Shown: positions 43,595 through 51,902 of the stretch, one piece after another
Numbering within the stretch: position 1 is the stretch's first letter
How the letters are laid out: every line of letters starts with the position of its first letter
Assembly: GCA_905208975.1 (NCBI GenBank)
Contig: CAJLRE010000003.1
Location: forward strand, 6,884 to 70,883
DNA: 64,000 bases
Reading direction: 5' to 3'
Origin: an uncultured Collinsella sp.
GTDB taxonomy: Bacteria > Actinomycetota > Coriobacteriia > Coriobacteriales > Coriobacteriaceae
The notes under the pieces: model-generated
Seen by the model: only the letters and a program-made list of their open reading frames with translations
Told to the model about the DNA's origin: nothing
Databases searched by the model: none
Translations under genes and position numbers: made by a program

Positions 43595-43639
43595 GCCGGG
43601 CAGTTGCGGTTTTCCGCACCTGCCCGGCTTTCTATTTTT
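43595..43639 (+). terminator. Intrinsic terminator of the rplU-rsfS operon
   Basis: GCCGGGCAG (43595-43603) pairs with CTGCCCGGC (43620-43628), with an inner TGCGG/CCGCA stem and TTTT loop. It is followed by TTTCTATTTTT. It also lies past the 3' end of the convergent dinB gene. Confidence 0.88.
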
Positions 43640-43649
43640 ACAAAGGCGG

Positions 43650-44864
43650 TTAATCATTGAAGCGGGATTGGCGGCCGAAAGATAGGGCGGTGTCGCCGAA
43701 CTTGTCTCGGACGGCATCGATCGCGACTGAGAGGTCGCGACGGTCGCTTGATTGGGCTCCGCGGTCGTCGACTTCGCAGAACAGGTCGGTCTGGATGCCG
43801 CCCTGATGGTCAAAGTCGCTCATCCCGATACCCGCCAGACGCACATGCATGCCTTCCTGCCAGATGTTGTCGAGCAGTTCGAGCGCAACCGCCACAAAGA
43901 TGTTCTCATCGTCGGTGGGGTGGGGAAGCCGCCGCTGCGCCGTGCGTCCGCTGCCATACGAATACTTAAGCTTGAGCGTTACCGTGCCGCCCGTCAGTCC
44001 CTGACGGCGCAGGCGGCGTCCAACCGACTCTCCCAACAGCGCAATCGCCGCTTCGATGTCCCCACGCTCAGTCAAATCTTTCGCAAAGGTGCGCTCATTG
44101 CTCACGGATTTAACCTCGCGTTCCTCATCGAGGCTTGTTACTTCGGATATTTCGAGTCCCAGCGCACGCTGGCGCATGCGTTCGCCGTTGACGCCAAAAA
44201 TAGAGGCCAAGGTTGATTCCGGTGAACGTGACAGCTCGCCGAGCGTGTAGATGCGCATGCGGCGCAGTCGCTCCTCGGCCGAGCGCCCGATGCCGCTCAT
44301 GGCAGATACCGGCAGCGCGGCCAAAAAGCGCTGCTCGGTTCCGGGGCGCACGATGGTCAGCCCAAACGGCTTATCCCGCTCGCTTGCGATCTTTGCGACC
44401 GTCTTGTTGCAGCCCACGCCAATGGAGCAGGTCACTCCCAGCGCTGCCACGCGGCCGCTTATACGCCGCGCAACCAGTAGCGGGTCTTCGGGCGCAAAGC
44501 GACCCGGTGTGATATCGATAAAGGCTTCGTCGATGGATACGCGCTCAACGCGCGGCGTCTCCTCGGCAAGAATCGCCATGACCTGCGCGCTCACCTCGCG
44601 GTAGCGATCAAAGTGCCCGTGCGTCCAAATGGCTTGCGGGCACAAGCGCCGCGCCTCGGCCGAGGCCATGGCAGAGTGCACGCCAAAGCGACGTGCCTCA
44701 TACGAACACGTGGACACGACGCCACGCGAATCGGCGTCTCCGCCCACGATGAGCGGCTTTCCGCGCCATTCGGGATGATCGAGCATCTCCACGCTCGCAA
44801 AAAACGCATCGAGGTCCATGAGGCCCACCGCCGGACCCGTCCAGGGCGGCGGCGTGACGCCCAT
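43650..44864 (-). CDS. dinB: DNA polymerase IV
   Basis: This 404-residue Y-family polymerase has VGLMDLDAFFASVE (first metal Asp pair) and YEARRFGVHSAMASAEARRLCP near 60-80. VSIDEAFIDIT carries the catalytic SIDE motif, GVGCNKTVAKIASERDKP follows, and the C-terminal little-finger domain is complete. It copies past damaged bases. ATG 44864 has GAGG upstream, while a longer frame at 44903 lacks a site and would start almost exactly at the predicted transcription start (TATACT at 44910-44915), giving a leaderless message. It is convergent with the rsfS operon. Confidence 0.92.
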   Translation of the reverse strand: MGVTPPPWTGPAVGLMDLDAFFASVEMLDHPEWRGKPLIVGGDADSRGVVSTCSYEARRFGVHSAMASAEARRLCPQAIWTHGHFDRYREVSAQVMAILAEETPRVERVSIDEAFIDITPGRFAPEDPLLVARRISGRVAALGVTCSIGVGCNKTVAKIASERDKPFGLTIVRPGTEQRFLAALPVSAMSGIGRSAEERLRRMRIYTLGELSRSPESTLASIFGVNGERMRQRALGLEISEVTSLDEEREVKSVSNERTFAKDLTERGDIEAAIALLGESVGRRLRRQGLTGGTVTLKLKYSYGSGRTAQRRLPHPTDDENIFVAVALELLDNIWQEGMHVRLAGIGMSDFDHQGGIQTDLFCEVDDRGAQSSDRRDLSVAIDAVRDKFGDTALSFGRQSRFND

Positions 44865-44909
44865 GGCATCCTCATAACCGTATGTATGTTCGCGTCTTTC
44901 CATGTCATG

Positions 44910-44915
44910 AGTATA
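44910..44915 (-). promoter_or_regulatory. -10 box of dinB
   Basis: TATACT on the minus strand predicts transcription start at about 44903. A degenerate SOS-like site (CGAACATACATACG, 44879-44892) lies just downstream. Confidence 0.5.
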
Positions 44916-44947
44916 CCGCGCAGCTCATGTGGGGTGCGTGTATGTGC

Positions 44948-44975
44948 TTGCAAATCCCGAATTCTTGTCTAAGAT
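44948..44975 (+). promoter_or_regulatory. Candidate upstream promoter of rpsP
   Basis: TTGCAA (44948-44953) and TAAGAT (44970-44975) have a 16-base spacer. It would give a ~125-base leader for rpsP. Confidence 0.45.
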
Positions 44976-45019
44976 ATGGATTTGCCCTCGACTACACCGA
45001 AGAAGTTGGTCTCACGGAC

Positions 45020-45048
45020 TTCACCTGCCCGCGTCGATGGCGTATTAT
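45020..45048 (+). promoter_or_regulatory. Candidate proximal promoter of rpsP
   Basis: TTCACC (45020-45025) and TATTAT (45043-45048) have a 17-base spacer, 56 bases before the TTG start. Confidence 0.5.
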
Positions 45049-45104
45049 GTTCAACTGTTTGTTTGTAGTTGCAGCCTAAAGCTGCTTGGTTGGAGGAGTT
45101 TCCT

Positions 45105-45446
45105 TTGGCAGTCAAGATTCGCCTTGCTCGTCACGGCGCTAAGAAGCGTCCGTACTACCGTGTCGTCGTCGCCGATTCCCGCGCCCCGCGTGACGGTCGT
45201 ATCATCGAGGAGGTTGGCCGCTACAACCCGATGACCGCCCCCAAGACCATCAATCTCGACCTCGAGAAGATCGCCGACTGGCAGTCCAAGGGCGCTCAGC
45301 TCACCGACGCCGTCGCCGCTCTGGTCAAGGCCGCCAACGAGGGCGAGAAGACCGAGACCGTCGTCAAGAAGTCCAAGAAGCAGCTCGCCAAAGAGGCCGA
45401 GGCCGCTAAGGCTGCCGCTGAGGCCGCTGAGGGCGCCGAGGAGTAA
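45105..45446 (+). CDS. rpsP: 30S ribosomal protein S16
   Basis: This 113-residue protein has the S16 core [30 protein letters not shown] and VGRYNP, with a Lys/Ala/Glu-rich tail (about 30 residues longer than E. coli). TTG 45105 follows GGAGGAG at six bases. An in-frame upstream start at 45069 would add an implausible extension. It leads the rpsP-khpA-rimM-trmD operon. Confidence 0.95.
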   Translation: MAVKIRLARHGAKKRPYYRVVVADSRAPRDGRIIEEVGRYNPMTAPKTINLDLEKIADWQSKGAQLTDAVAALVKAANEGEKTETVVKKSKKQLAKEAEAAKAAAEAAEGAEE

Positions 45447-45449
45447 ATC

Positions 45450-45734
45450 GTGCCTGAGGTTGACGCTGCACAGCTCGAGGGTGAGGCAATGCTCTCAGAT
45501 CGCATCGCCGATCTCGTCGAATATCTCGTTGTTCAGATCGTCGACGACCCGGATTCCGTGAGCCTTGAGGTCATCGATGGTGACGACGCCTCCACGATTG
45601 AGGTTTCGGTCGCCGAGGATGACGTCGCTAAGGTCATCGGCCGTCGTGGCCGTACCATCAAGGCCATTCGCACGCTCGCCCGTGCACTGGCCGCTCGCCT
45701 CGACACTGCTGTCGAGGTAGAGGTTCTGGGCTAG
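45450..45734 (+). CDS. khpA: KhpA-type KH-domain RNA-binding protein
   Basis: This 94-residue protein is a single KH domain with the GxxG loop in VIGRRGRTIKAIRTLARAL. KhpA proteins bind RNA and affect cell division and elongation in Gram-positives. Alternative starts are GTG 45450 (GAGGAG seven bases upstream) and ATG 45489, which matches the usual ~80-residue size (SDRIADLVEYLVVQIVDDPD). It lies between rpsP and rimM, its usual place. Confidence 0.9.
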   Translation: MPEVDAAQLEGEAMLSDRIADLVEYLVVQIVDDPDSVSLEVIDGDDASTIEVSVAEDDVAKVIGRRGRTIKAIRTLARALAARLDTAVEVEVLG

Positions 45735-45738
45735 GACC

Positions 45739-46260
45739 TTGAGGTCCCAGTACAAAAACATCGCCCGTGTGGTCAAGCCGCACGGAAGGAAGGGGGAGGT
45801 CCTCGCGCAGCCGCTGCGGGGGCTTCCTTCTGTATTAGAGCCGGGTATGCGCGTCGCCCTGACGCCGCCGGCGCTCAAGCGCGACCGCTTTTGCACGGTC
45901 GTGTCCGTCACCGATACGGGCGATGGCGATCTGGTCTCGTTTGAGGGCATTGACGACTTGACGGCCGCCGAGGGCATCACGGGATGCTATGTGTTGGCAA
46001 ATCGTGACGATTTTGAGCTCGATTCACTCGACGCCGCCTATTCCGACCTGATGGGTCGCGAGGTGGTCGACGAGCGCTTCGGTTCACTCGGTACGATCGT
46101 CGAGATCATGTCGACGCCCGCTAACGATGTTTGGGTCGTCGAGGGCGATCGGTACGGCGAGGTACTGATTCCCGTGATCGAGCAGGTTGTGCTCGATCTT
46201 CCCGACACAGGAACAATTTCCGTCCACGTTATGGACGGCCTGATCGATATGGACAAGTAG
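45739..46260 (+). CDS. rimM: Ribosome maturation factor RimM
   Basis: This 173-residue protein has the RimM N-domain YKNIARVVKPHGRKGEVLAQPL and the PRC-barrel half with LMGREVVDERFGSLGTIVEI and YGEVLIPVI near 140. It acts in 16S processing with S19. The TTG at 45739 follows AGGA weakly, and the exact start is less certain. Typical placement before trmD. Confidence 0.9.
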   Translation: MRSQYKNIARVVKPHGRKGEVLAQPLRGLPSVLEPGMRVALTPPALKRDRFCTVVSVTDTGDGDLVSFEGIDDLTAAEGITGCYVLANRDDFELDSLDAAYSDLMGREVVDERFGSLGTIVEIMSTPANDVWVVEGDRYGEVLIPVIEQVVLDLPDTGTISVHVMDGLIDMDK

Positions 46261-46270
46261 GGAGGACAAC

Positions 46271-47029
46271 ATGCTGATTGAGACCCTTTCGGTCTTTCCC
46301 GAGATGTTTGAGCCCGTCATGTCCACATCGATTTTGGGCCGCGCCCGCAAGGCCGGCCTTTTTGATTTTAAGGCGTATAACCTGCGCGACTGGACGCACG
46401 ACCGCCATCGTACCGTCGATGACGAGCCGTACGGCGGCGGGCAGGGCATGCTCATGAAGGTCGAGCCTATTGTCGAGGCCATCGAGGCTATTAGCTCCGA
46501 GGGTCCTAAGCCCACCGTGGTGTTTTTTACCCCCTGTGGCGAGCCCTTTACACAGCATGTGGCCGAGCGCCTGCTCAAAAGCGAGCGCTTGCTGTTTGTG
46601 TGCAGCCGTTACGAGGGTGTCGACGAGCGTGCCTATGCGTATGCCGACGAGCGCCTGTCGATCGGCGATTACGTGCTCACGGGCGGCGAGCTTCCCGCTA
46701 TGGTCGTTGCCGATGCCGTCGTACGCCTGATTCCCGGCGCCCTTGGTGACGAGATGAGCAACGTCGACGAGTCGTTCTCGACCGCCGAGGACGGAGGCCT
46801 GCTCGAGTATGCGCAGTACACTCGCCCTGCTGAATTCAACGGCGAGGGCGTGCCGCCGGTGCTCGTGAGCGGTGACCATGCCAAGGTTGACGCCTGGCGC
46901 CGTAAGAATGCCATCGAGCGCACCTGCCGCTGGCGTCCTGACCTGATCGAGACGGCACGGCTTACGCCCCAGGAGCGCGCATACGCGCAGGAGATTCTGG
47001 ACGCTTCGTATTCGCAGAGCGAGGAGTGA
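46271..47029 (+). CDS. trmD: tRNA (guanine-N1)-methyltransferase
   Basis: This 252-residue enzyme methylates G37 of tRNAs with CCN anticodon contexts, using SAM. IETLSVFPEMFEPVMSTS is the N-terminus, DDEPYGGGQGMLMKVEP the conserved loop, and SRYEGVDERAY and LTGGELPAMVVADAVVRLIPG the trefoil-knot SAM site. Full length. It follows rimM by 10 bases. Confidence 0.96.
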   Translation: MLIETLSVFPEMFEPVMSTSILGRARKAGLFDFKAYNLRDWTHDRHRTVDDEPYGGGQGMLMKVEPIVEAIEAISSEGPKPTVVFFTPCGEPFTQHVAERLLKSERLLFVCSRYEGVDERAYAYADERLSIGDYVLTGGELPAMVVADAVVRLIPGALGDEMSNVDESFSTAEDGGLLEYAQYTRPAEFNGEGVPPVLVSGDHAKVDAWRRKNAIERTCRWRPDLIETARLTPQERAYAQEILDASYSQSEE

Positions 47030-47031
47030 GA

Positions 47032-47595
47032 ATGGTTCCATCGCAGCATTCCGCGTTGAGGGGCGCTTTTGAGTGGGTCGCGGTCATCGCGATCGCGCTC
47101 GTGGCCACCTTCCTGATCCGCACCTTTGTGGTCGAGCCCTTTGTGGTACCCACCGGCTCCATGGAGGACACGATCGAGATTGGCGACCAGATCCTGGCAC
47201 AAAAGGTGAGCCTCGAGCTCGGTCAGCCCGTCAAACAGGGTGATATCGTGGTGTTCCACAACCCCGATGTCACTTCCGAGCATGATGTTCTTGTCAAGCG
47301 TGTTATTGCCACGGCCGGCCAGACGGTCGACCTGCAGGACGGCAAGGTGGTCGTTGACGGCCAAGCGCTCGATGAGGACTATACGACGGGCATGAGCTGG
47401 CCGCTTTCGGTCCAAGCGCCTGGCGCCCAGGTGAGTTATCCCTACACCGTTCCCGACGGGTGCGTGTGGGTGATGGGCGACAACCGCGAAAACTCTGCCG
47501 ACTCGCGCTACTTTGGTCCCGTCGATCGCTCTGATTTGATCGCTGTGGCGCTTGTGCGCTACTGGCCGCTCAACCGCATCGGCGCTATCGACTAA
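47032..47595 (+). CDS. lepB: Signal peptidase I
   Basis: This 187-residue protein has one N-terminal membrane helix (WVAVIAIALVATFLIRTFV). The catalytic Ser is in VPTGSMEDTI, the Lys in VLVKRVIATAGQ, and the late GDNRENSADSRYFGPV motif is present. It cleaves signal peptides outside the membrane. The ATG at 47032 has GAGGAG five bases upstream (GTG 47026 is possible). It sits where rplS is more usual, between trmD and glyQ. Confidence 0.93.
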   Translation: MVPSQHSALRGAFEWVAVIAIALVATFLIRTFVVEPFVVPTGSMEDTIEIGDQILAQKVSLELGQPVKQGDIVVFHNPDVTSEHDVLVKRVIATAGQTVDLQDGKVVVDGQALDEDYTTGMSWPLSVQAPGAQVSYPYTVPDGCVWVMGDNRENSADSRYFGPVDRSDLIAVALVRYWPLNRIGAID

Positions 47596-47654
47596 AAACC
47601 GCTATAGTACAGTACCTAACCGTGTAATCGTTTCGACGAGGGGATATTAGAGGC

Positions 47655-48566
47655 ATGAACGCTTCATCGCTTTCCTTCCAAGACATCATCCTGCGCCTCC
47701 AGCAGTACTGGGGCGAGCAGGGCTGCGTCATTATGCAGCCCTATGACTCCGAGGTCGGTGCCGGTACCTTCCATACCGCGACCACGCTGCGCTCGCTCGG
47801 TCCCGCCGAATGGCGCACCTGCTATGCGCAGCCCTGCCGCCGTCCCGCCGACGGCCGCTACGGCGAGAACCCTAACCGCATGCAGCACTACTATCAGTTC
47901 CAGGTGCTCATTAAGCCCTCTCCGGTTAATGCTCAGGAGCTTTACCTGGGGTCTCTTGCTGCCATTGGCCTGGACCCCAACGACCATGACGTCCGTTTTG
48001 TCGAGGACGACTGGGAGAGCCCGACGCTGGGCGCCTGGGGCCTTGGCTGGGAGGTCTGGCTCAACGGCATGGAGGTCACGCAGTTCACGTACTTCCAGCA
48101 GGTGGGCGGTATCGAGGTCGACCCCGTGCCCGTCGAGATCACCTATGGCCTGGAGCGTATCGCCATGTACGCTCAGGGCGTCAACTCGGTATACGATCTG
48201 GTGTGGAGCTATCTGCCCGACGGCACGCCCATGACCTACGGCGACGTGTTCCTCGAGAACGAGCGCGAGTTCAGTGCCTATAACTTTGAGGTCGCCAACG
48301 TCGAGATGATGCGTCAGAAGTTTGACGACTACGAGGCCGAGTGCCATTCCTGCCTGGAGCGCAAGCTGCCGTTGCCGGCGTACGACTGTGTCATGAAGTG
48401 CAGCCACGCCTTCAACCTGCTCGATGCCCGCGGCGCCCTGTCCGCGGTCGAGCGTGCCAACTACATCCTGCGCGTCCGCGCCGTCGCCAAGGCGTGCTGC
48501 GAGGCCTACATGGCCGAGGTCGCCGGAGTCAACGAGAATGCCGACCAGGAAGGCGAGGTGGCGTAA
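47655..48566 (+). CDS. glyQ: Glycyl-tRNA synthetase alpha subunit
   Basis: This 303-residue subunit carries the class II catalytic domain of the alpha2-beta2 bacterial Gly[49 protein letters not shown] and [21 protein letters not shown] (motif 2 and 3 regions). It adenylates glycine. A ~60-base gap to lepB has no T-box room. It is followed by glyS three bases later, so the two subunits are co-translated. Confidence 0.97.
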   Translation: MNASSLSFQDIILRLQQYWGEQGCVIMQPYDSEVGAGTFHTATTLRSLGPAEWRTCYAQPCRRPADGRYGENPNRMQHYYQFQVLIKPSPVNAQELYLGSLAAIGLDPNDHDVRFVEDDWESPTLGAWGLGWEVWLNGMEVTQFTYFQQVGGIEVDPVPVEITYGLERIAMYAQGVNSVYDLVWSYLPDGTPMTYGDVFLENEREFSAYNFEVANVEMMRQKFDDYEAECHSCLERKLPLPAYDCVMKCSHAFNLLDARGALSAVERANYILRVRAVAKACCEAYMAEVAGVNENADQEGEVA

Positions 48567-48569
48567 GCC

Positions 48570-50666
48570 ATGGCAGACGCTAAGGATTTCCTGTTTGAGA
48601 TCGGTACGGAGGAAATGCCCTCTGCACCGCTGAACAATGCCGTCAAGCAGCTTGGTACCATGATCGCCAAGGGTCTCGACGAGGCCGGTCTGGCCCACGG
48701 CGAGGTCCGCGTGATCTCGAGCCCGCGTCGCCTGGCTGCGCTCGTTGCCGACGTTGCCACCGCGACCGATGAGGTTCACGAGGTCAAGCGTGGCCCCGCG
48801 GCAAACATCGCCTTCGACGCTGACGGTAACGCCACCAAGGCCGCCCAGGGCTTCGCCCGCAAGTGCGGTGTGGCTGCCGAGGACCTGGTCCGTCGTGAGG
48901 ATACCGACGGTCGCGAGTATGTCTTTGCCGAGAAGAACATTCCCTCCGCACCGGCAACCCCGATCCTGACGGCCCTGTGCGAGAAGACCATTGCCGGCCT
49001 GCAGTGGCCCAACTACCGCTCCCAGCGCTGGGGCCACGAGCACGCGACGTTCGTGCGTCCGGTCCGCTGGATTTGCTGCCTTCTGGGCGAGGATGTTGTG
49101 CCCGTGTCGTTTGCCGACGTGACGAGCGGCAACACCACGCGCGGCCATCGCGTGCTCGGCCCCGGTGACCACGTTGTCGCCAGCCCCGCCGCCTACGAGC
49201 AGGTACTCGAGGACGCCGGCGTGCTTTCTGCCGAGCGCCGTCGCGAGGCCATCCTTGCCGGTATCTCCGAGGTCGAGGCCGCTCGCCCCGGCTGCCATGT
49301 CGATACGCCCAAGAAGGTCTTTGAGGAGGTCATTAACCTCTGCGAGTGGCCGACAGTGCTCGTCGGTACTTTCGACGAGGAGTTCCTCAAGGTCCCGCAC
49401 GAGATTATCTGCGAGTCCATGCTCACCAACCAGCGCTACTTCCCGATCTATGACGGGGAGGGCAAGCTGACGCGTGAGTTCGTGGTCGTCTCCAACAGCA
49501 AGCCCGAGAACGCCGAGCGCGTGATCGACGGTAACGAGCGCGTCGTGCGCGCCCGTCTGGACGACGCTAAGTTCTTCTACGAGGAGGACCTGAAGATCTC
49601 CCTCGACGAGTTCCGTGAGCGTCTGTCCAAGGTTGCCTTCCAGGAGAAGCTCGGTAGCGTGCTCGCCAAGTCCGAGCGCATCGAGCAGCTCGCGCTCGCT
49701 ATCGCCCGCGAGGCTCACCTGGGCGCCCATCTTGCCGCCGACGCTGCTCGCGCCGCACACCTGTGCAAGGCAGACCTGGTGTCCAACGCCGTCGTCGAGT
49801 TCACGAGCCAGCAGGGCGTGATGGGCGGTTACTACGCGACCGCGATGGGGGAGAACGACGAGGTCGCCCACGCCATTCGCGATCATTATCGTCCCCGCTT
49901 TGCCGGTGACGAGCTGCCCGAGGGCACCGCTGGCTGCATCGTGGCCTGCGCCGACAAGCTCGATACCATCGCCGGTATCTTTGCCATCGGCGAGCCCCCG
50001 ACCGGCTCCTCCGACCCCTACGCGCTGCGTCGTGCCGCTATCGGCATTATCAACATCCTGCGCGACCGTCTGCCGATCGACCCCACGTCGCTCATCGACT
50101 TTGCCCTCGAACTCTACAGTGAGCAGGGCATTGAGTTCGACGCCGCCGAGGTCGCCCAGCAGGTTCGTGACTTCTTCCATGGCCGCCTGGTGAGCATGGC
50201 CCGCGACGAAAAGATTCCGGCCGATACCGTCGCCGCCGTCTCCGCGGTGCACATCATCGCCCCGTCCGTCTTCTTTGCCCGCTGCGCCGCCCTCGACGAG
50301 GCCCGCAAGAACGACGCTGAGACGTTCGACAACCTGGCGACCGCCTATGCCCGCGCCGCGCATATCTCCAAGCCCGAGCTGGGTGCGGAGTATGACCGCA
50401 GCCTGATGGGCGAGGTCGAGCTTGCGCTCGCCGACGCCTCCGAGGCTGCTCAGACCGCCGTCGATGCCGCCCTTGCTGCCGAGGACTACCCGGCCGCATT
50501 TGCCGCCCTCGCCGCCCTGCGCGCGCCCATCGACCGTTTCTTCGATGAGGTCATGGTCATGGACAAGGACGAGCAGCTTCGCGATAATCGCCTTAAGCTG
50601 CTCAACCGCTTCGAGGCCGTTTTCTCCGGCATTGCCAACATCGGTGAGCTTGCCCGCAAAAAGTAA
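48570..50666 (+). CDS. glyS: Glycyl-tRNA synthetase beta subunit
   Basis: This 698-residue subunit provides tRNA recognition and stability to the alpha2-beta2 enzyme. FLFEIGTEEMP at the start is the family signature. HATFVRPVRWICCL, LTNQRYFPIYDGEGKLTREFVVVSN, ARLDDAKFFYEEDLK and SQQGVMGGYYA with the HD-like region follow, and the C-terminus has DALR-like helices. Full length. Confidence 0.97.
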   Translation: MADAKDFLFEIGTEEMPSAPLNNAVKQLGTMIAKGLDEAGLAHGEVRVISSPRRLAALVADVATATDEVHEVKRGPAANIAFDADGNATKAAQGFARKCGVAAEDLVRREDTDGREYVFAEKNIPSAPATPILTALCEKTIAGLQWPNYRSQRWGHEHATFVRPVRWICCLLGEDVVPVSFADVTSGNTTRGHRVLGPGDHVVASPAAYEQVLEDAGVLSAERRREAILAGISEVEAARPGCHVDTPKKVFEEVINLCEWPTVLVGTFDEEFLKVPHEIICESMLTNQRYFPIYDGEGKLTREFVVVSNSKPENAERVIDGNERVVRARLDDAKFFYEEDLKISLDEFRERLSKVAFQEKLGSVLAKSERIEQLALAIAREAHLGAHLAADAARAAHLCKADLVSNAVVEFTSQQGVMGGYYATAMGENDEVAHAIRDHYRPRFAGDELPEGTAGCIVACADKLDTIAGIFAIGEPPTGSSDPYALRRAAIGIINILRDRLPIDPTSLIDFALELYSEQGIEFDAAEVAQQVRDFFHGRLVSMARDEKIPADTVAAVSAVHIIAPSVFFARCAALDEARKNDAETFDNLATAYARAAHISKPELGAEYDRSLMGEVELALADASEAAQTAVDAALAAEDYPAAFAALAALRAPIDRFFDEVMVMDKDEQLRDNRLKLLNRFEAVFSGIANIGELARKK

Positions 50667-50700
50667 GCCAGCCTGCGCATAAGCGCAAAAGGAGCCCCGC

Positions 50701-51576
50701 ATGGATTGCCCGGTCACCGCTCGTCCCACCGTTATCGTTATCTCCGACTCGCTCGGCGATACCGCTTGTGAGGTGGTGCTTGCGGCGTCCGGGCAATTTG
50801 ATGAAGGGGCTTTTCGCGTTTTACGCCTGCCCAAGGTGACCTCCGTGGAGCAGGTCAAGTCATTTGTGGGGCCGCGCGTCGATGCCGACCATCGCGATGT
50901 CGCCGTGTTCCATACCATTGTCGATCCGGCGCTTCGCGCCCGCGTGCTCGATTACCTGGGTATGCTGCATATCCGTTCGGTCGACCTCATCGGCCCGACG
51001 CTTGCCGTGCTGTCGTCGCTCATCGGTGTGCCGCCCAAGTGCGTTGCGGGCGTGATTCACAAGACCGATGACCGCTATTTCCATCGTATCGAGGCCATGG
51101 AGTATTTCGTTGAGCACGATGACGGTCGTGGTTGCGACGATCTGTCGGGTGCCGATATCGTGCTGCTGGGTGTGTCGCGTACATCCAAGACGCCGCTGTC
51201 GATGTATTTAGCCTATCAGGGCTACAAGGTCGCCAATGTCCCACTGGCGCATGGCATGGAGCCGCCCAAGTCGATTTACGAGGTTAACCCGATGCACCTG
51301 TTCGGCCTGATTTCGACCGTCGACGTTATTTCTGAGATTCGCGATAGCCGCTTGGGCGATGACTACGCCCGTGCCGTTGCCGGCTCCTATGCCGAGCCTG
51401 AGAGCGTGCGCAGCGAGCTTGAGGAAGCTCGTGCCCTCATGAAGCGCTTAGGCTGCTTTGTTGTGCGTACCGACGGCAAAGCCATCGAGGAAAGCGCTGC
51501 CGAGATCATTGCTCACCTCGAAGAGATTCAAGAGGCAAGAGCCCGCCGTGCCGCCCGCCGCGCTCAACAAAAGTAG
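50701..51576 (+). CDS. ppsR: Pyruvate phosphate dikinase regulatory protein (bifunctional kinase/phosphorylase)
   Basis: This 291-residue DUF299 protein phosphorylates (ADP-dependent) and dephosphorylates (Pi-dependent) a Thr of PPDK and so switches it off and on. VIVISDSLGDTACEVV is the N-terminal motif, and GVSRTSKTPLSMYLA is the P-loop near 157. ALMKRLGCFVVRTDGKAIEESAAEI lies near the end. It precedes ppdK by 326 bases, so the two may be separate units with shared purpose. Confidence 0.93.
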   Translation: MDCPVTARPTVIVISDSLGDTACEVVLAASGQFDEGAFRVLRLPKVTSVEQVKSFVGPRVDADHRDVAVFHTIVDPALRARVLDYLGMLHIRSVDLIGPTLAVLSSLIGVPPKCVAGVIHKTDDRYFHRIEAMEYFVEHDDGRGCDDLSGADIVLLGVSRTSKTPLSMYLAYQGYKVANVPLAHGMEPPKSIYEVNPMHLFGLISTVDVISEIRDSRLGDDYARAVAGSYAEPESVRSELEEARALMKRLGCFVVRTDGKAIEESAAEIIAHLEEIQEARARRAARRAQQK

Positions 51577-51632
51577 CTCACTTGGGACAAGGTTGTTTGG
51601 GTAGCTAATTTGGGACGGGGCTCTTTTAGCTA
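51574..51632 (+). repeat. Two tandem copies of a degenerate ~29-bp repeat
   Basis: Units 51574-51602 and 51602-51632 share AGCTnA-TTGGGAC-GG-TTT-AGCTA. A third version is at 43552-43580. They begin right at the ppsR stop, and TAGCTAA at each end gives a weak inverted repeat. Confidence 0.5.
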
Positions 51633-51902
51633 ACCAAAGAGAATACTTGGAAATAATGCTGATAAATGGTAAAGCGATTTAGCAAAAACATCACATCCGA
51701 CCTGCACTTTCCTTGTAGTGGTATCTTCATAAGGTAACCACCTTTACCTACCGTTTACCGCCTGTTTTAGCACGTTTACCAAACCGCGCACCCTCTGCTC
51801 AAGCCTGCCCAAAACCCGCCGTATAGTTCCCTCACGGCCTGCATCCGGCGGGTCGATTCGTTACCAACGTCGTGCGCGTAAGCGCATGGAAGGGGAAGTA
51901 TC
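51633..51902 (+). promoter_or_regulatory. Upstream region of ppdK with phased TTTACC sites
   Basis: No gene is seen in this non-coding stretch. TTTACC occurs at 51743-51748, 51754-51759 and 51775-51780, that is 11 and 21 bases apart (one and two helical turns). GGTAAC (51733-51738) and GGTAAA (51668-51673) give the opposite orientation. A possible -10 (TATAGT, 51822-51827) lacks a -35. This suits an activator-dependent promoter. Confidence 0.5.

Noticed and set aside
47596..47654. A T-box riboswitch before glyQ
   Set aside because: Only 59 bases lie between lepB and glyQ, too few for a T-box, and no specifier hairpin is seen.
47664..50918. A 1084-codon open frame on the minus strand
   Set aside because: It lies antisense to glyQ and glyS, has low-complexity Gly/Val/Leu/His content with no domain, and is the mirror of GC-rich codon use.
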